A stretch of DNA of 64,000 nucleotides from Micrasema longulum (Eukaryota > Arthropoda > Insecta > Trichoptera > Brachycentridae): positions 186,001 through 250,000 of the forward strand of contig JAGVSM010001697.1 of NCBI GenBank assembly GCA_022494885.1. Reading direction: 5' to 3'. The stretch's first letter is position 1; each line of letters begins with the position of its first letter. Positions 12,536 through 24,100 of this stretch are shown here, piece by piece. The notes below the pieces were generated by a model, which ran no database searches, had not been told where the DNA came from, and saw only the letters and a list, made by a program, of their open reading frames with translations. The position numbers and the translations under genes were made by a program.

Positions 12536-14296
12536 TATGAACGTAGTTATGCAAAAACCAGCCAGTCCACAATTTCGAAAAAACGATATATTGGTGTAAT
12601 CAAGTGCAGTAAGATCAATTTTATGTTCTGCTAAAAACAGTCAGACAGCTTTCATACAAAAAAAAAACTATAAAAATCACCTTATGAAATTAGTGCCGAT
12701 CACAAATCAGAATTTTTCAATTTGCAGAAAACAATCGCAGGACGAGAAAAATCTTACGGTACTTTAAAATTTATTTACACTGTTCAAATACATAATCAGA
12801 TTAATAATCAGATTAAATACATAATCAGACATAAACAGATACCAAAAAAATCTAATGTATTAATTGTTAATGATTTGTCAAAGTCAAAAATATTCCAACG
12901 GTTGGGTATATATATATATATATAGTTGGATAATTTATATAGCGTCATTTTTGTGAAAATCACCTCAAGGGCGCTGTACAATTAATAAATATCCCAGTAC
13001 GTCTTGCAGCTACAGAGCGCATGGACGGTTGGGATTCTAGTTCCTCGTTTTCAATTAAGATCTAGATTACAGGACGTCTTGCAGCTACAGAGCGCATAGA
13101 CAGTTAGAAATTTAGCTCCCATTTACACATTTTAAAAATTGACAAATAAATTTAGTGTATTAATGATACTAAAAAAAAATAAAATAATATGAATAATAAA
13201 ACGGAGTAAGATGACAACACGTCTTGCAGCTACTAAGCGCATAGACGATTGGAATTCTAGACGCCATTTATAAAATTTAGGTATTTTTAAGGTATAAGGA
13301 TAGGTAGATTTGATCATTCACTCTTCTCACGAAGGTGCTATTATCTCAGATTCAATTTCCTATGGCTGGCTGCTTTCTGCATAACTACGTTCATATATAA
13401 GTATTTAAGTATTTGACTATAGAGATACATTAAAAAAAAGAAACGTCCATCAGCAGCCTATGCACCCACCACGTGCGACTCTGTGGTGTGGATTTTCGAC
13501 TGGCGGAATCATTGCCCGTATTTTATTTTGAGAATGCAACCAACAATGCAGTTACCGTCAACGGTCTTCTTTATCGCGAGATGCTAACTAACTTTTCGTG
13601 GCCTGCATTGGATGAAATTGATGTTTATGGCATTTGGTTTCAATGATATGGTGCAACCCGCCACACTGCTGCAGAATCAACGCAGTTATTGCAGGCGTAA
13701 TTTCCACGACGAGTTTTCTGACGGGGGGGAGAAAAGTTTACAGGCGAACAAGATCGTGTGATCTGACACCGATGGACTTTTTTCATCGGGGATTTCTGAA
13801 GGAAAAAGTGCATGCAAATATTTCACAGACAATATCGCAGCTCAAAACGGAAATTCGACAATATTGCCGAAATTCGTCCACAATTATGTCAATATGTGGT
13901 CGAAAATTTTGTGAAAAGGATGAACGTTTGCCAACAAAGTAAAGGCGAGCAGTTTTCGGATGTTGTGTTCAACACGCAACCTCCGTGTTCATATTTTATA
14001 TTGAAAAGAAAACACCCTCGAAATTCAACTGCAGTATGCATTTTGATAAAAAAATATAATACAAGCTTTGAGACACCTTTATTTATATTTTTTAAATGGC
14101 TGGTATCGCGTTTTGGTAACACCATTTTATAATAATTAATATGCCGTTGAAAACGAAAGTGCATTACGAACTTATATTTTCAAAAATTTGCCGTCTTTTA
14201 GAGTTGAATTCGAAGCCATATTTATTGATCTTTTTTTATTTCAGAATGGGCATATTTGCCTTCAAAACAAACGCCGACAAACCATACTATCAATAA
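5710..14296 (+). CDS. L1: secreted pancreatic-lipase-family enzyme (probable phospholipase A1 type)
   Basis: Exons are 5710-5755, 7721-7874, 8624-8772, 9039-9284, 11444-11786 and 14245-14296, all with GT-AG borders, giving 329 residues. Residues 1-16 form a signal peptide (MKNVIVLCFLIAVTVG). HGW at 100-102 contributes the oxyanion hole. The triad is Ser176 in GHSLGGQ, Asp201 in LDPAFP and His263 in CSHERS. Cys255 and Cys261 enclose a five-residue lid, against 23 residues in pancreatic lipase, and there is no C-terminal PLAT domain. Lipases of this build hydrolyse acyl esters outside the cell, often in the gut lumen; a short lid favours phospholipid. The closest paralogue here is L3, with 11 differences in the 50 residues of exon 3. 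Cys189 and Cys228 are shared only with L3. A TATA box lies 40 bp upstream and polyadenylation signals follow the stop. Introns 1, 4 and 5 hold repeats. Exact substrate unknown. Confidence 0.9.
6185..6700 (-). mobile_element. Rep-C element, TTAA-associated, in L1 intron 1
   Basis: This belongs to a family of about 500 bp with further copies near 28645-29060, 37218-37772 and 49735-50270. Shared segments are the head near GGTTGTGATGT, TTTGTAATATTCAAATG, ATTTTCACACC, and the end AGAATATTCCGT...GGTAACACTATGTTACATCACCGTGCGCAAA. The right end reads AAGAGTTAAG. The 101-codon frame inside it is not conserved between copies, so I do not call it a gene. Confidence 0.55.
6797..7720. other. Remainder of L1 intron 1
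   Basis: AT-rich intron sequence. A short piece near 6797 (ATAACCACTTACCGG) matches the end of the small element at 36629-36765. The 114-codon frame at 6834-7178 resembles no family I know and has no supporting neighbours; I treat it as chance. Confidence 0.5.
9285..11119. other. L1 intron 4, unassigned part
   Basis: Intron sequence that is unusually GC-rich and ordered in places (9330-9600 and 9960-10140), so probably old mobile-element material, but no coding remnant was recognised. The phrase TATCCATCTCAT appears at both about 9405 and 9960. Near 10460-10530 is a run built on TTTCGGCC, also seen at 24550-24615. Confidence 0.4.
11120..11392 (+). repeat. SINE-A, full-length copy before L1 exon 5
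   Basis: The tRNA-like head has box A TGGTGTAATGG (11127-11137) and box B GGTTCGATTCC (11171-11181). It is followed by a unique body (TTTATAAAGGTGTTTT, CTGATCATC, GTGCCCTATGCACC) and a short GATAATGATGA tail. This is the layout of a polymerase-III SINE. The copy ends about 50 bp before exon 5 of L1. Confidence 0.75.
11816..12070 (+). repeat. SINE-A, full-length copy after L1 exon 5
   Basis: Same family and orientation as the copy at 11120: box A TGGTGTAGTGG at 11826-11836 and box B GATTCGATTCC at 11870-11880, then the same body, ending near GGTGCGGAATG. It begins about 30 bp past the splice donor of L1 exon 5, so this exon lies between two direct SINE copies. Confidence 0.75.
12482..12530. 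repeat. AC/AT dinucleotide microsatellite
   Basis: A run of CA repeats passes into an uninterrupted AT run next to the left end of the Rep-B copy at 12538. The incidental frame reading YIYIYIYV comes from this repeat. Confidence 0.85.
12538..13393. mobile_element. Rep-B inverted-repeat element, copy 2
   Basis: It starts TGAACGTAGTTATGCA and ends with the reverse complement, TGCATAACTACGTTCA, flanked by TA-rich DNA on both sides. The interior matches the copy at 1942-2793. In its middle (12935-13270) it carries Rep-D, with the phrase GTCTTGCAGCTAC-GAGCGCAT three times, so this copy has gained an internal insertion or tandem growth. It is non-coding and lies in L1 intron 5. Confidence 0.7.
12935..13265. 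repeat. Rep-D direct repeats (three copies)
   Basis: The phrase GTCTTGCAGCTACAGAGCGC occurs near 13000 and 13080 and, with one change, near 13220, each followed by CATRGACRGTTRG. Preceding CACCTCAAGGGCGCTGTACA matches sequence at 45800-45830 (CACTTCAAGGGCGGTGTACA), and 44405-44525 is a looser copy. It is a dispersed repeat of unknown type. Confidence 0.55.
13485..13965 (+). pseudogene. Decayed mariner-like transposase fragment
   Basis: Reading across frames gives pieces in the order of a mariner C-terminal half: a segment ending in MFMAFGFND, then RSCDLTPMDFF (the mariner motif before the last catalytic Asp position), LKEKVHANISQTISQLK, and finally IRPQLCQYVVENFVKRMN followed by FSDVVFNT. 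Several frame changes and stops separate these. No terminal inverted repeats were identified. It is an old, dead copy in L1 intron 5. Confidence 0.75.
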
Positions 14297-14328
14297 CCTG
14301 GAGCCGCTCAACATTTAAAGTAAAAAAC

Positions 14329-14359
14329 AATAAAACGAAAAAATTTCATTAACAATAAA
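14329..14359 (+). terminator. L1 polyadenylation signals
   Basis: AATAAA occurs at 14329-14334 and again at 14354-14359, 33 and 58 bases after the L1 stop codon. Either could serve. Confidence 0.55.
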
Positions 14360-14489
14360 CATTTTCTAACCCAAAAATACTGTTTGTATTGAATTTGTGA
14401 GAAACGAAACCCTAAATGCTACAATTATCAAATCCTTTTCTTTTCAAAAATATTATCAAGATTATTTTAATACATATATATTACAACAC

Positions 14490-15095
14490 ATATGAAGAAC
14501 ACTTAAAAAGGGAATATAAATGTCTAGGCATCTACATGGCTTATGACTTGTCATTGGTTGGATAAAGTGGCAACTATACACACTGTGTGACATTCACCAT
14601 TCTGCTTATATTTGAACATATTTATTCCTTTAATTCTACTATATGTTGATGTTTGCGAAGTTAATGTAAGTAAAGTTAGTATTAACGACTTACAAATGAA
14701 ATATGTGCACATTGTTATCATTAGAGCAGACATAATTATATATTTATATGTGCCTGGTTTCAAGATTCAAAATATTTAAAAAAAAAATAAGAGCTTCAGC
14801 TCAACTCAACAGTTTCAACTTATAATGATGTGAGTGATAACATTATCTGATTGAATTATTTTACCTACATATAAGACAACGCCTAAAAATATTTTTTAAT
14901 TTTTATACTTCTTCTTTGACCACGTGGATTTACTATCATTGTTTTGAATTTGCGCAAATTTTTGTAGACACTTTTTCCCCCTTTAAAAGAGTTTTTTATC
15001 TTTGTTGTACAATGTTTATATAAACAACTTACTAGGGAGTTAAATCTATTTCTTATTCACAAAAATTTACACGAATTCAAAACATTGTTGATTTA
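14490..15095. mobile_element. Rep-A MITE copy between L1 and L2
   Basis: The interior signature (GGCTTATGACTTGTCATTGG, TACACACTGTGTGACATTCA) and both end types are present: GAATTTGCGCAAATTTTTGT near 14945 and the opposing AAATTTACACGAATTC near 15065. It is interrupted near 14665-14800 by unrelated sequence and is more diverged than the copy at 1181. Confidence 0.55.
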
Positions 15096-15099
15096 AAAT

Positions 15100-15965
15100 T
15101 AATATTAAAAAGAAATCTTTTGGAACTATTAATTTCAATTAAAAATTAGTCGAGATTGAATAATAAATTGAGAAAATATAGTATCTAATGTGTATGATTA
15201 TTATTTTATTAGAATTTGACTTTAATTGGACCCTTTTTCACTGTTTTGCAAATCGAATATATTGTATGATTTATTTAAATAAACGCCAATTTTTGGCGCT
15301 GAACTCAACTAAAAATAACAAATATAACGTATGTTTTTTTAATGTACTAAAACTGTTTTTTTAATGTACAAATACGAATAAGATTTTGAAAAAGTTGTAC
15401 GAAAATATTATTCGGTCCAAACAATAATGCAGAAAAATCACACATATTTTTTGCAATTTCTTTTCTAAGAGTGCAATAAAATAAAATAAAAATATCTTCA
15501 ATATTGCAGTTTTATGTTAGTAATGAAGTCAAACTACCGTGTGTCTAATATTTATTGATTTAATTGTTAGTTTATGTTCAATTTACATATTTAAAAATAC
15601 GATTTAAAACAAAAAAATATTTATATCTATTAGAAACAAATGAAAATACTACATACTCAATTATTACTTTTTATATAAAAGAATGAATCGTTCTTAAAGT
15701 TTGATAAAATTCCAGCAAATATATTTACTTTTTTGGTTATCGGTGTGTTTGTTCCCAAAAGAGTAAATTTTTGGGAATAGATAATAAATGTGCGAATTTG
15801 CCTCAGAAATATAAACAAATAAAAAATAAATAATATGCCTCATTGGCCTATTAGGCACATTGAAATAACCGTTGATACATTTGACCAAATCAGGAAAATC
15901 AAAAATATTATTTAACACTTTATTCAAAAAACCAGATCAGATTCACTAATTTTATGAAAGTTCTT
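15100..15965. other. Intergenic AT-rich DNA
   Basis: Between the convergent genes L1 and L2. I see no coding signal; the 77-codon minus-strand frame at 15694-15927 matches nothing I know. Confidence 0.5.
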
Positions 15966-15967
15966 TT

Positions 15968-16175
15968 TTTATTTTTTTATTTATTGGGATATCAACAGTT
16001 ATACGTGTAAAAAAATAAAATATACAGAGAATAAAACCAATGACAGATATACACAGAAATACATTAAATACACGTACAATACATACTAGTGTGTTCGTGT
16101 GAGTGTAAGTGTGTGAGAGTGTGGGTGAGTGGGTGTTATATTGGAATGAGGGTGGACATGTGTGTAAATTTTATT
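15968..16175 (-). repeat. Retroposon tail, inverted copy of 26205-26410
   Basis: Contains TTTATTTATTGGGATATCAACAG, TACAGAGAATAAAACCAATG, AATACATACTAGTGTG and GAGGGTGGACATGTGTG, all present as reverse complements at 26205-26410. The minus-strand end reads CAATAAATAA, like a retroposon 3' end. Confidence 0.6.
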
Positions 16176-16679
16176 GCAGAAGTGTCGAAAACATAAAAAT
16201 ATATACAAAATATTAAGAATTAGAGATAAAATAAAATAAGATAAGATAAAATAAAATAAGACTTTATTATTAAAACTAAGTATAAGACAAAAAAGTAGGT
16301 TTTAAGACGCGCATTTTAAATGTTATTTATTACAATCAAATGCATCAATAAGGGGAAAGTTCAAATTATATTCACGAGCAAAACGTATAAGTGGAGAGTT
16401 CTGGGCATAGTTCGTACAAACTGCTGGCACATGAAATAGAAAGCTCAACGTGTGACGGGTGCGGTAGCCAGGGACATTTAATGATAAATTCGATATAGGA
16501 GCCGGACTACAAAATACACAATAGAAGATTAAAAATACTTTATATTTTCTCTCGGTAAATGCAGTTTAACATTTATAAATCGAAAAAAAATAATGCTGGA
16601 TTTTTCAATTTTGTTACAAGAGGTAGCAAAGAGAGAAGTTATTTTATTATTCTGCATTTACTTCCAAAACACAAAAATT

Positions 16680-17000
16680 GCCTGTTTTATGTTTTGGTAA
16701 GGTGCCAGAATTTGCACCCATGTGAGGAGGTACTGCCATTATCTTCCGTCTTACTGGCATCAGCTCCCGCCGTCCTGGAAGGCCGTCAATGCTGATCCTT
16801 CGGCTTTATTCGGCGGGACTTTGTGACGCGGAATTGACGTGGGAGGAGGCGAGAGCGCTGGCTAGCGATTGGGTATTCTAGAGTGGCATTTTTAAAGCAA
16901 AAACACGCGTAGAAAACGCATTTTCAAAGCGTAGTTACGTACTAAATACTCGCTAACAAAGCGATCACTTCGCGCGCACTTCCGTTCAGAATATCAGCCC
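16680..17000. other. GC-richer block of unknown origin
   Basis: This 300-bp stretch stands out from its AT-rich surroundings (for example GGCGGGACTTTGTGACGCGG and CACTTCGCGCGCACTTCC). It reads like mobile-element DNA, but no protein motif or boundary repeat was recognised. Confidence 0.35.
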
Positions 17001-17219
17001 TAGAGGCCCCTGGTGATGTCCAAATTCTCCACTTAGGAGCGTATGTGGTAAAAAAAAGAATTTTTTCGTTTGCAACATTTTTATAAATATAATTATGTTT
17101 GTTTTAGTAGATAAATTTTCTGTTCTCCTAAACTTTAAATAAAAAAACATTAATATCGAAAATTTATGAAAACTAGTATCGCGAACTCCCAGATCTGAGT
17201 TCCGAGGTTCAATACTCAC

Positions 17220-18040
17220 ACTTCATCTTAATTTGTTTTTTTTTTGTAGTTTTTTATAACTACTCGTATATTACCTATATTGATTCCAAAATTAAAATAT
17301 TTGGGTAAATCATATGAATGCAAATATTTTTTTTTTTTCAATTTTTTTTTATTTATTTTATTTAATTTTAATGCCCTTGTGGGGTTTTACATTATAAAAA
17401 ATACATGGGCTTTAAGCTATAAACTACATAGTGATAGCGAGTATAAAATAAATGAATACAAGAATACCAATTCAATGGAAATAAATTGAAATAACAAAAA
17501 CCATAAAAACAATAAGGACTCGAACACAAAATGGCTAAATGACTCAATAAATTATTTTATTATTTATGAAAATCTTTCATGAAATTTTGATATTATTATT
17601 GAAAACATCCAGAGTATATTAGGAAGGGTGTCTCACAGTAAAAATGGCATTGAATTGATAAATATTAATGCACTAATTTGAGTGTATCATAAGCCATTAA
17701 ATCAGTTTTACGTTTCAAATTAGCACTAGTATTATATTTTATTTAGTATTGTTATTTTCTTTAAATTTCGCATATATTTTTTTCTCATGTATATTTGAAA
17801 TGATATAAATTCAAATTAGTAAATAAGTATAACAGTGTAAATCACTCTCCAAGCACAAGAGCTAGTCTCTTTTTTGGAAATCTTCAGTTTTAACATTAAC
17901 TAAATACACAATAGTAGATTGTAATAAAAAAACAAATGTATGATTTTTTAACTTTATTATATAATAATAATTTTAAAAAATAGACCATAGAAATAATGTA
18001 AAATTTCATTTTAAAGAAGCAGGAGTGGAATAAATAAATT
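17220..18040. other. Intergenic AT-rich DNA downstream of L2
   Basis: Poly-T tracts and A/T-rich sequence only; no feature recognised. Confidence 0.5.
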
Positions 18041-18050
18041 TCAAAAAGCA

Positions 18051-18056
18051 TTTATT
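18051..18056 (-). terminator. L2 polyadenylation signal
   Basis: TTTATT on the plus strand is AATAAA on the minus strand, about 90 bases past the L2 stop codon. Confidence 0.55.
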
Positions 18057-18144
18057 TTATTTATTTTTTTCCTTTCAGAAAACAAAGTCAGGACGTCAAC
18101 ATTAATTTAAGATAGTCATCTGTTGAAATTTAGGAAAGTATCGT

Positions 18145-21100
18145 TCAGCCTTGGTAATATGGCTTATCCTTATTAGTTTCCAGATAAAAAATGCCAACCC
18201 TGTAAAAAAAAACACATGAGTAACAAATGAATATGAAAATTATTGTTATTCTTTGCCTAAATCATAATACCATAATTTTAAATATTTTGATTTTATTTAA
18301 ATAAAAATATCTTTTTTTTTGCACCACAACAGACCAGAAAGCCTAATGACAGTGGTGAACTACATTACAAAACACCCAGGCCCCGGAAGCCGCTATATTA
18401 TAATATTATTATTAAATTGTGTGTGATAGACTTTGATGGGAACAATATAATATGTATGTACTTTTATTACCTACATCCACGCAAATGTTTTGCTAGCATG
18501 GGATTTTTTTCGGTAAAAGTTTTTATTTATTTTGTAAAAAATACAAAAGGTCCATGTCAAAAAAATTGTAAAAACGCGCCCACAGAAACATCGACACTAA
18601 AAATATTGTTTAAAAAATGATTACTTACGCCGGTTTGACCATAGAACCACCCATGTGGAGTGTACTCAAATTCGCACATTTTCCACTTGCCATCTCTTCA
18701 AAATCTTTGCATTGGATTGATCTGAATTTAGTATGGTCCATCGAGTCAGCAAAGTATTTCCACGATTTGGCGTGATGGCATCCCATGTCAATGCTAGAAC
18801 ACCCTGGCTGGCTTTCTCCACCATTCGGGTAGAAATCGTTGTGTCCAACTGGATCCTTTAGGCCAGAAAGTCCCCCGTGGGTGTGGATGATCTCCACATA
18901 CGCTCCATCGGAGGGTCGAATCCTCTTACTGCCACTGGTCCAAAGAGGAAAAGCAGGATCCAAACCTTAAAAAAACTTTAGTTAAATCTTTCAACAACAG
19001 CTGACTTATTTTTTATTTAATAAATTATAATGCGTGATCATATTTCACGTCTATTTGCTAGTTAAAACTTAAAGTAACAGCAGACGTCTTCCAAGCCCCT
19101 GCCATGTTCTGTTAGTTATTTTAAGCCAGATTCACGTCCTATTGTCAACAGTATTACATTTTCAAGAGTGGACAGCTTTAGTACTGTTAAAACCGACGCA
19201 TACTATTCCATTTTTCGTTATTTCTTTATCATACTGATTAATGTCTTACTTTCCATTGCTTCCATTACTAAGAGTTGGTTTGATCATGAGCACCTTATAG
19301 TTTAAAATCCAAAATACTAGCAGCTAATATTAAAAAAAATATATTTTAAATAAAAACACAGTTTCAAATATATTATTAAATAATTTTTCATTTAAAACTA
19401 TTGCTAATAATCAAGCAACCGGGTTCAATTGAAGACCAAATGATGTAAAAATAAAACAAGTGATCTAAATACATAAGAGACTAAAAAAGACAAATAATTC
19501 AAGTTTGTATATGTAATATGTACTAGTTATATTTAACAAATAGAAATATTTTATTTTTTAATTTATTTCTTAATGATTCGAATAAAATTATCAATAAAAC
19601 TTCTTGGTTTAGTTTGACTCTTATTTCATTTTAACCAACGAGCGCTTTCGCCTAAGAAGGCATCTACGATACGCATAAGAAGGAAGTAAGCGAAATTTAC
19701 TTACTAATTACATGCTAGCAACTCTTTCGCTAACCCCAAGAGAGCATTTAGAATCGCACTGCTCTCAGTTTTTAATGTACTAGTAATTAAAGTATTTTAT
19801 ACAGTAATTAACGCATTACATTACCAGTATTCAGAGTATTACATACCCGTTACTAAAGCATGACTTATTTGTAATTAAAGCATAACATACCAGTAATCAA
19901 AGTATTACATACCAGGATAAATGTATGAAGTACCAGTAATTAGAGTTTTACGTATGTAAATTAAAGTTACACCAGTATTTAAAGTATTATAATATAACCT
20001 TAACTTAAACATTACCTACCAGTAATTAAAGCATTACGTACCGGTTATTAGAGTATTACATACCAGATTTAGTATATTATTAGGTACTAATAATTAGAGT
20101 TTTACATACTTTAATTAAAAAATTACTAAAGTATTACATAGCAATAATAAAACAATAATTACATACCGGTTATATAAGCCACCTTTCCTTTGGTCACCGA
20201 TCTTCCGGTAATCCCCGCTACGTGCGCACCCAAGCTGTGCCCCACGACATGGGTCTTACTGAGGAGAATTCCTTCAGAAACAAGCCAATCGATAACTTTG
20301 CCGAGGAATTCGCCGGTTGGGCCAACATTGGTCACAGCTAACCCATATACACCACTAGCACCTACGCCCCAGTCCACGACGATAACGTTTACATCCAAGA
20401 CATTGAGGAAACCTAACAAATGAGGAGAATTAATCAATAACAGAAATTGGTAATTGGAAATAAATTTAGTTGTGTCGCAAAACTTTAATGTTTCACGAAT
20501 GACTTACTTGTGATATGAGAATATTTTAACTAAAATTATTATGAAAATAATACTTTGTTATTAGTGTTACACAATTTTATTATTTTACAAGAACACAACT
20601 ATAGTTTCGAGAGAGCGATCCTCCCATCGACGGGTGATATAAAACTAATATAGTAAACACAGAATATTGTTCACAATGTCATAGAATTTAAACAAAAAAT
20701 AATCAAATTAATCAGTGTAACTTAGAGCAGGGGGTTTTTTTCCCCCCTTATCTAAAGTGTTAGCATATGAATGGATAGTTATCTAAAGTACAGATATGAA
20801 AACATGATCAACGAGGGACAGGTGGAATTTATTTCTTGAAATTTAGCACAAAAGTGGAAGTTGCAATAATTAAGTCTAAGATTTAATGTGTGGGAAGACA
20901 TCGCTCGACTGAGAGAGTGTTAACAGACGCGGGTCTAAGAGGGTGAGTGAGGTGAAGGGGGTCGCAAAGGGAACATTGTCAATAAAGGCGAGGGGTGGTT
21001 AAATGTGTGATTATTAATTTGGTTGTTCTTAGAATTTAAATTTTTGTGAATTTATATTATTTCTAAATTATTCATATTACTGCCTTTCTTTTTTACTTGG

Positions 21101-24100
21101 TGCAGGAGTTTTAGGGTCTGATTATGAAATGAGTAGTTACTATATATTATATGATTCACGACAATATTCTGTGTTTACTATATTAGTTTTATATCACCCA
21201 TCGATGGAAGGAGTGGTCTCCCGAAACTATAGTTGTGTTCTTGTAAAATAATAAAATTGTGTAACACTTATAACAAAGTTTTATTTTTATAATAATTTAT
21301 AATGAAGTGTTACGAAGTGAATGCCGATTCAATTAAAAATATTATTTTTAACTTTAGTCATTTGTGAATTATTGTTGTAAAAACATGACTTTAATTATGT
21401 AGATAACTGCCTCTTAGTATAGCGGTTGCCCCATAAACCTACCATGCCTCAGGTTCTGGGTTCGATTCCTGACATAGTCAAGGTCAAATATTCATTATGA
21501 GGGCAGTTCACTGCAATATTTTACTGTCTCTGAACCGTCATCTAAATAGTTAGACTAATCACCTTTTTCATCATCATTATCATCATTCAGTTACCACCCG
21601 TATTTCTGACATTAACTGCCTACGAACAGACAGCAGCGGACGTTTAGAACGTCGAGAACCTGATGCCTTGTAAAGTAGGCAAGCGTGGTAAAGGCTCTCA
21701 ATAGGCTTTCGCAGTATATGGCGCAGACAACGGAAAAGCATCCGCATAAATATATTTATCATCATGTTTGCCTCATAGTATAGTAGTAAGCGAATTTGCA
21801 TTCCACTCATGAGGTTTTAGTTTTAGTTTCTGGTGCTAGAAGCGTTAAACTGTTAATTTAACCTTCACATTTAGATACGTTGTCATTGTTTAGTAAAAAC
21901 AGCATTTATCGATATTATTTCTGGCGGATTACCTTTCTTTCCCATTATTCCTTTGACTCATCCTCATGGTACCTAACTCACATCAAGATATAAGAAATTC
22001 AAAAATAGAACATTTGGATTTGAAACATTATAAACAAAATGTTGACATTGCTTCACATTGCATAGGAATTTTTGGAACCGTCACGGGTAGTTGTAAAATT
22101 TACCACTAATCAATATAATAAATTATTCAAAACTGAAGAACATTCTGATTGCATCAAAGGTAGGTCCTTTTCCATGCTCCTTTCCTTCCTTGAAATATCC
22201 CAACCTTTTAAAAAACGGAATGAAACTCGTTTTCTCGCTGCAGTTCACTTTTTGTAAACAGTGATTAGAGCATAGAGGAAATATATAATATCACTTGATT
22301 GGAGCACTAAATTAGTACTTTTGTGAATGAATGAATGAATAAATGTGGATGAAATGTCAGATAAGGGAATGAAAATAATAAAGCTACTATTTAATGCTAC
22401 TACTACTACCATCACGCCCTCTCCCATGAGAGTTGGTAGGGAGAATGGACCGCCACACACGTGTATCCCTGGGTGCATTCCTTTCTTCTTCCACATTAAT
22501 ACATTTGTTAGGTTTTATCAGCTTTTAACATGACCAAACTTTTGTTTACCTGATCATGCCACGTCTTTTTTGATCGTACTGGTCCTACGTTACCTTTCAT
22601 CATCGCCGATTTTTTTTTTCAAAATACAAATGACACGACCCGCGCTGACGGAAAGTTTGATTAGACGATTTGAATTTTTAATAATTAATCATAAAATAGC
22701 ATTAATTTTCATCTTCATTGGAAGTTATCTTGTTTCCACGATTTTTCGATGACTTTACACTAAAAAATCTCAATTATAAAAAGAATATTTAAATATCTTT
22801 ACTTCGTAAATCTTTACCATCGTAAATCCTTATCAAAAAATATCTTACCATCTCTTGTTGTATTGCAGTAAATACCATTACCATTGTCTGTCCACCCATG
22901 GGCAATGAAAGCTACGGGTTTTGATTTGTCAAAGTTAGAAGACTGAAGAGATGACGAATCTCCGAATTTTATTATCTCCGATTTTGCAGGATTATTTCTA
23001 AAAAAATAAAAAATTCGTAAAATTAATTTCTTAACAATATTTTGAGTGTGTCCAAATTTGTATAGCTATAAACTGGATTCAACCCTCCTGGGAGTTATTT
23101 ATATTTGTATGTCGTTGCTTTAGTTCGTTTTTGTCCCACAGACCTTTTTCAACGAAGTGAGCTGGAGTTCAAAAAGACCCTTAATTTATAAATATTTTTT
23201 TTTTTTTAAGGGTTTTTTTCTTAAGGCTCAACTTCTGCAGATTTGTGTTTTGATCTGTTGGATAAAAACGAACTGAAGCAAACATATAACAGCCCAGATG
23301 AAGAAAGTTTCATAGAAGGGAATATAGAAGTCAAGGCATTAACAGGGCTTATAACCTGTCATTGGCTGATTTTACTTCAAAGATCATAATTAAAAGCCCC
23401 CATTCACTTACCCCGATGCGTTTAAAAGATCTTGTGGACTCTTTTTAGATCTACCTATTGCAAAAACAATCTTTTTTTAGTAGTAATGAACGGAATTGTT
23501 TTTTTTAATCCTTTATTTACAAAAGGTTAGCGTTTTTTTTTTTAAATTTACATTTGCTACTTTTAATTCCCCTATTGCCAATTTGTCTGTCACTCTCAAT
23601 TTAATGAACTTCACAAATATCGACATAGGCAGTATGGTAAAATAGAATATAAATGTTCAAACGTAAACAGAAAAGGTGAAGGTTACACGGTGTGTAAGAT
23701 GGCCACTCAAACCAGCCAATGACAGACCATGAGCCATGTAAATCCCTTGACTTCTATATTCTCTTCTTTAAAATCTTCTTCGCATCTGTTGTTATATATT
23801 TAATTTATTTCTATTTAATAACAGCAAAACAAAAATATTTACATTGAAACATAAAAAACAATATGTTAACAAATAACAAGAGAGATGAAAAATATTTTAG
23901 AGAGGGAAATATAAAAGTCTAGATATACATATACAGGGCTTATGACCTGTCATTGGCTGGTTTAAGTGGTCACTTTACCCACTGTGTAAAATTCACTATT
24001 CTGCCTATGTTTGAACATCCACATTTACTCAACTCTTCCATCTGTTGACTTTTGTGAAGTAAAAGAGCTGAGACCTTTATCATGTGGGTCAGATTCATCT

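Noticed and set aside
19775..20150. CRISPR-like array
   Set aside because: The units are directly adjacent and degenerate, without unique spacers; it is a minisatellite in an insect intron.
21408..21480. Second tRNA gene candidate
   Set aside because: Good boxes but no cloverleaf that I can pair, and a SINE-like body follows.
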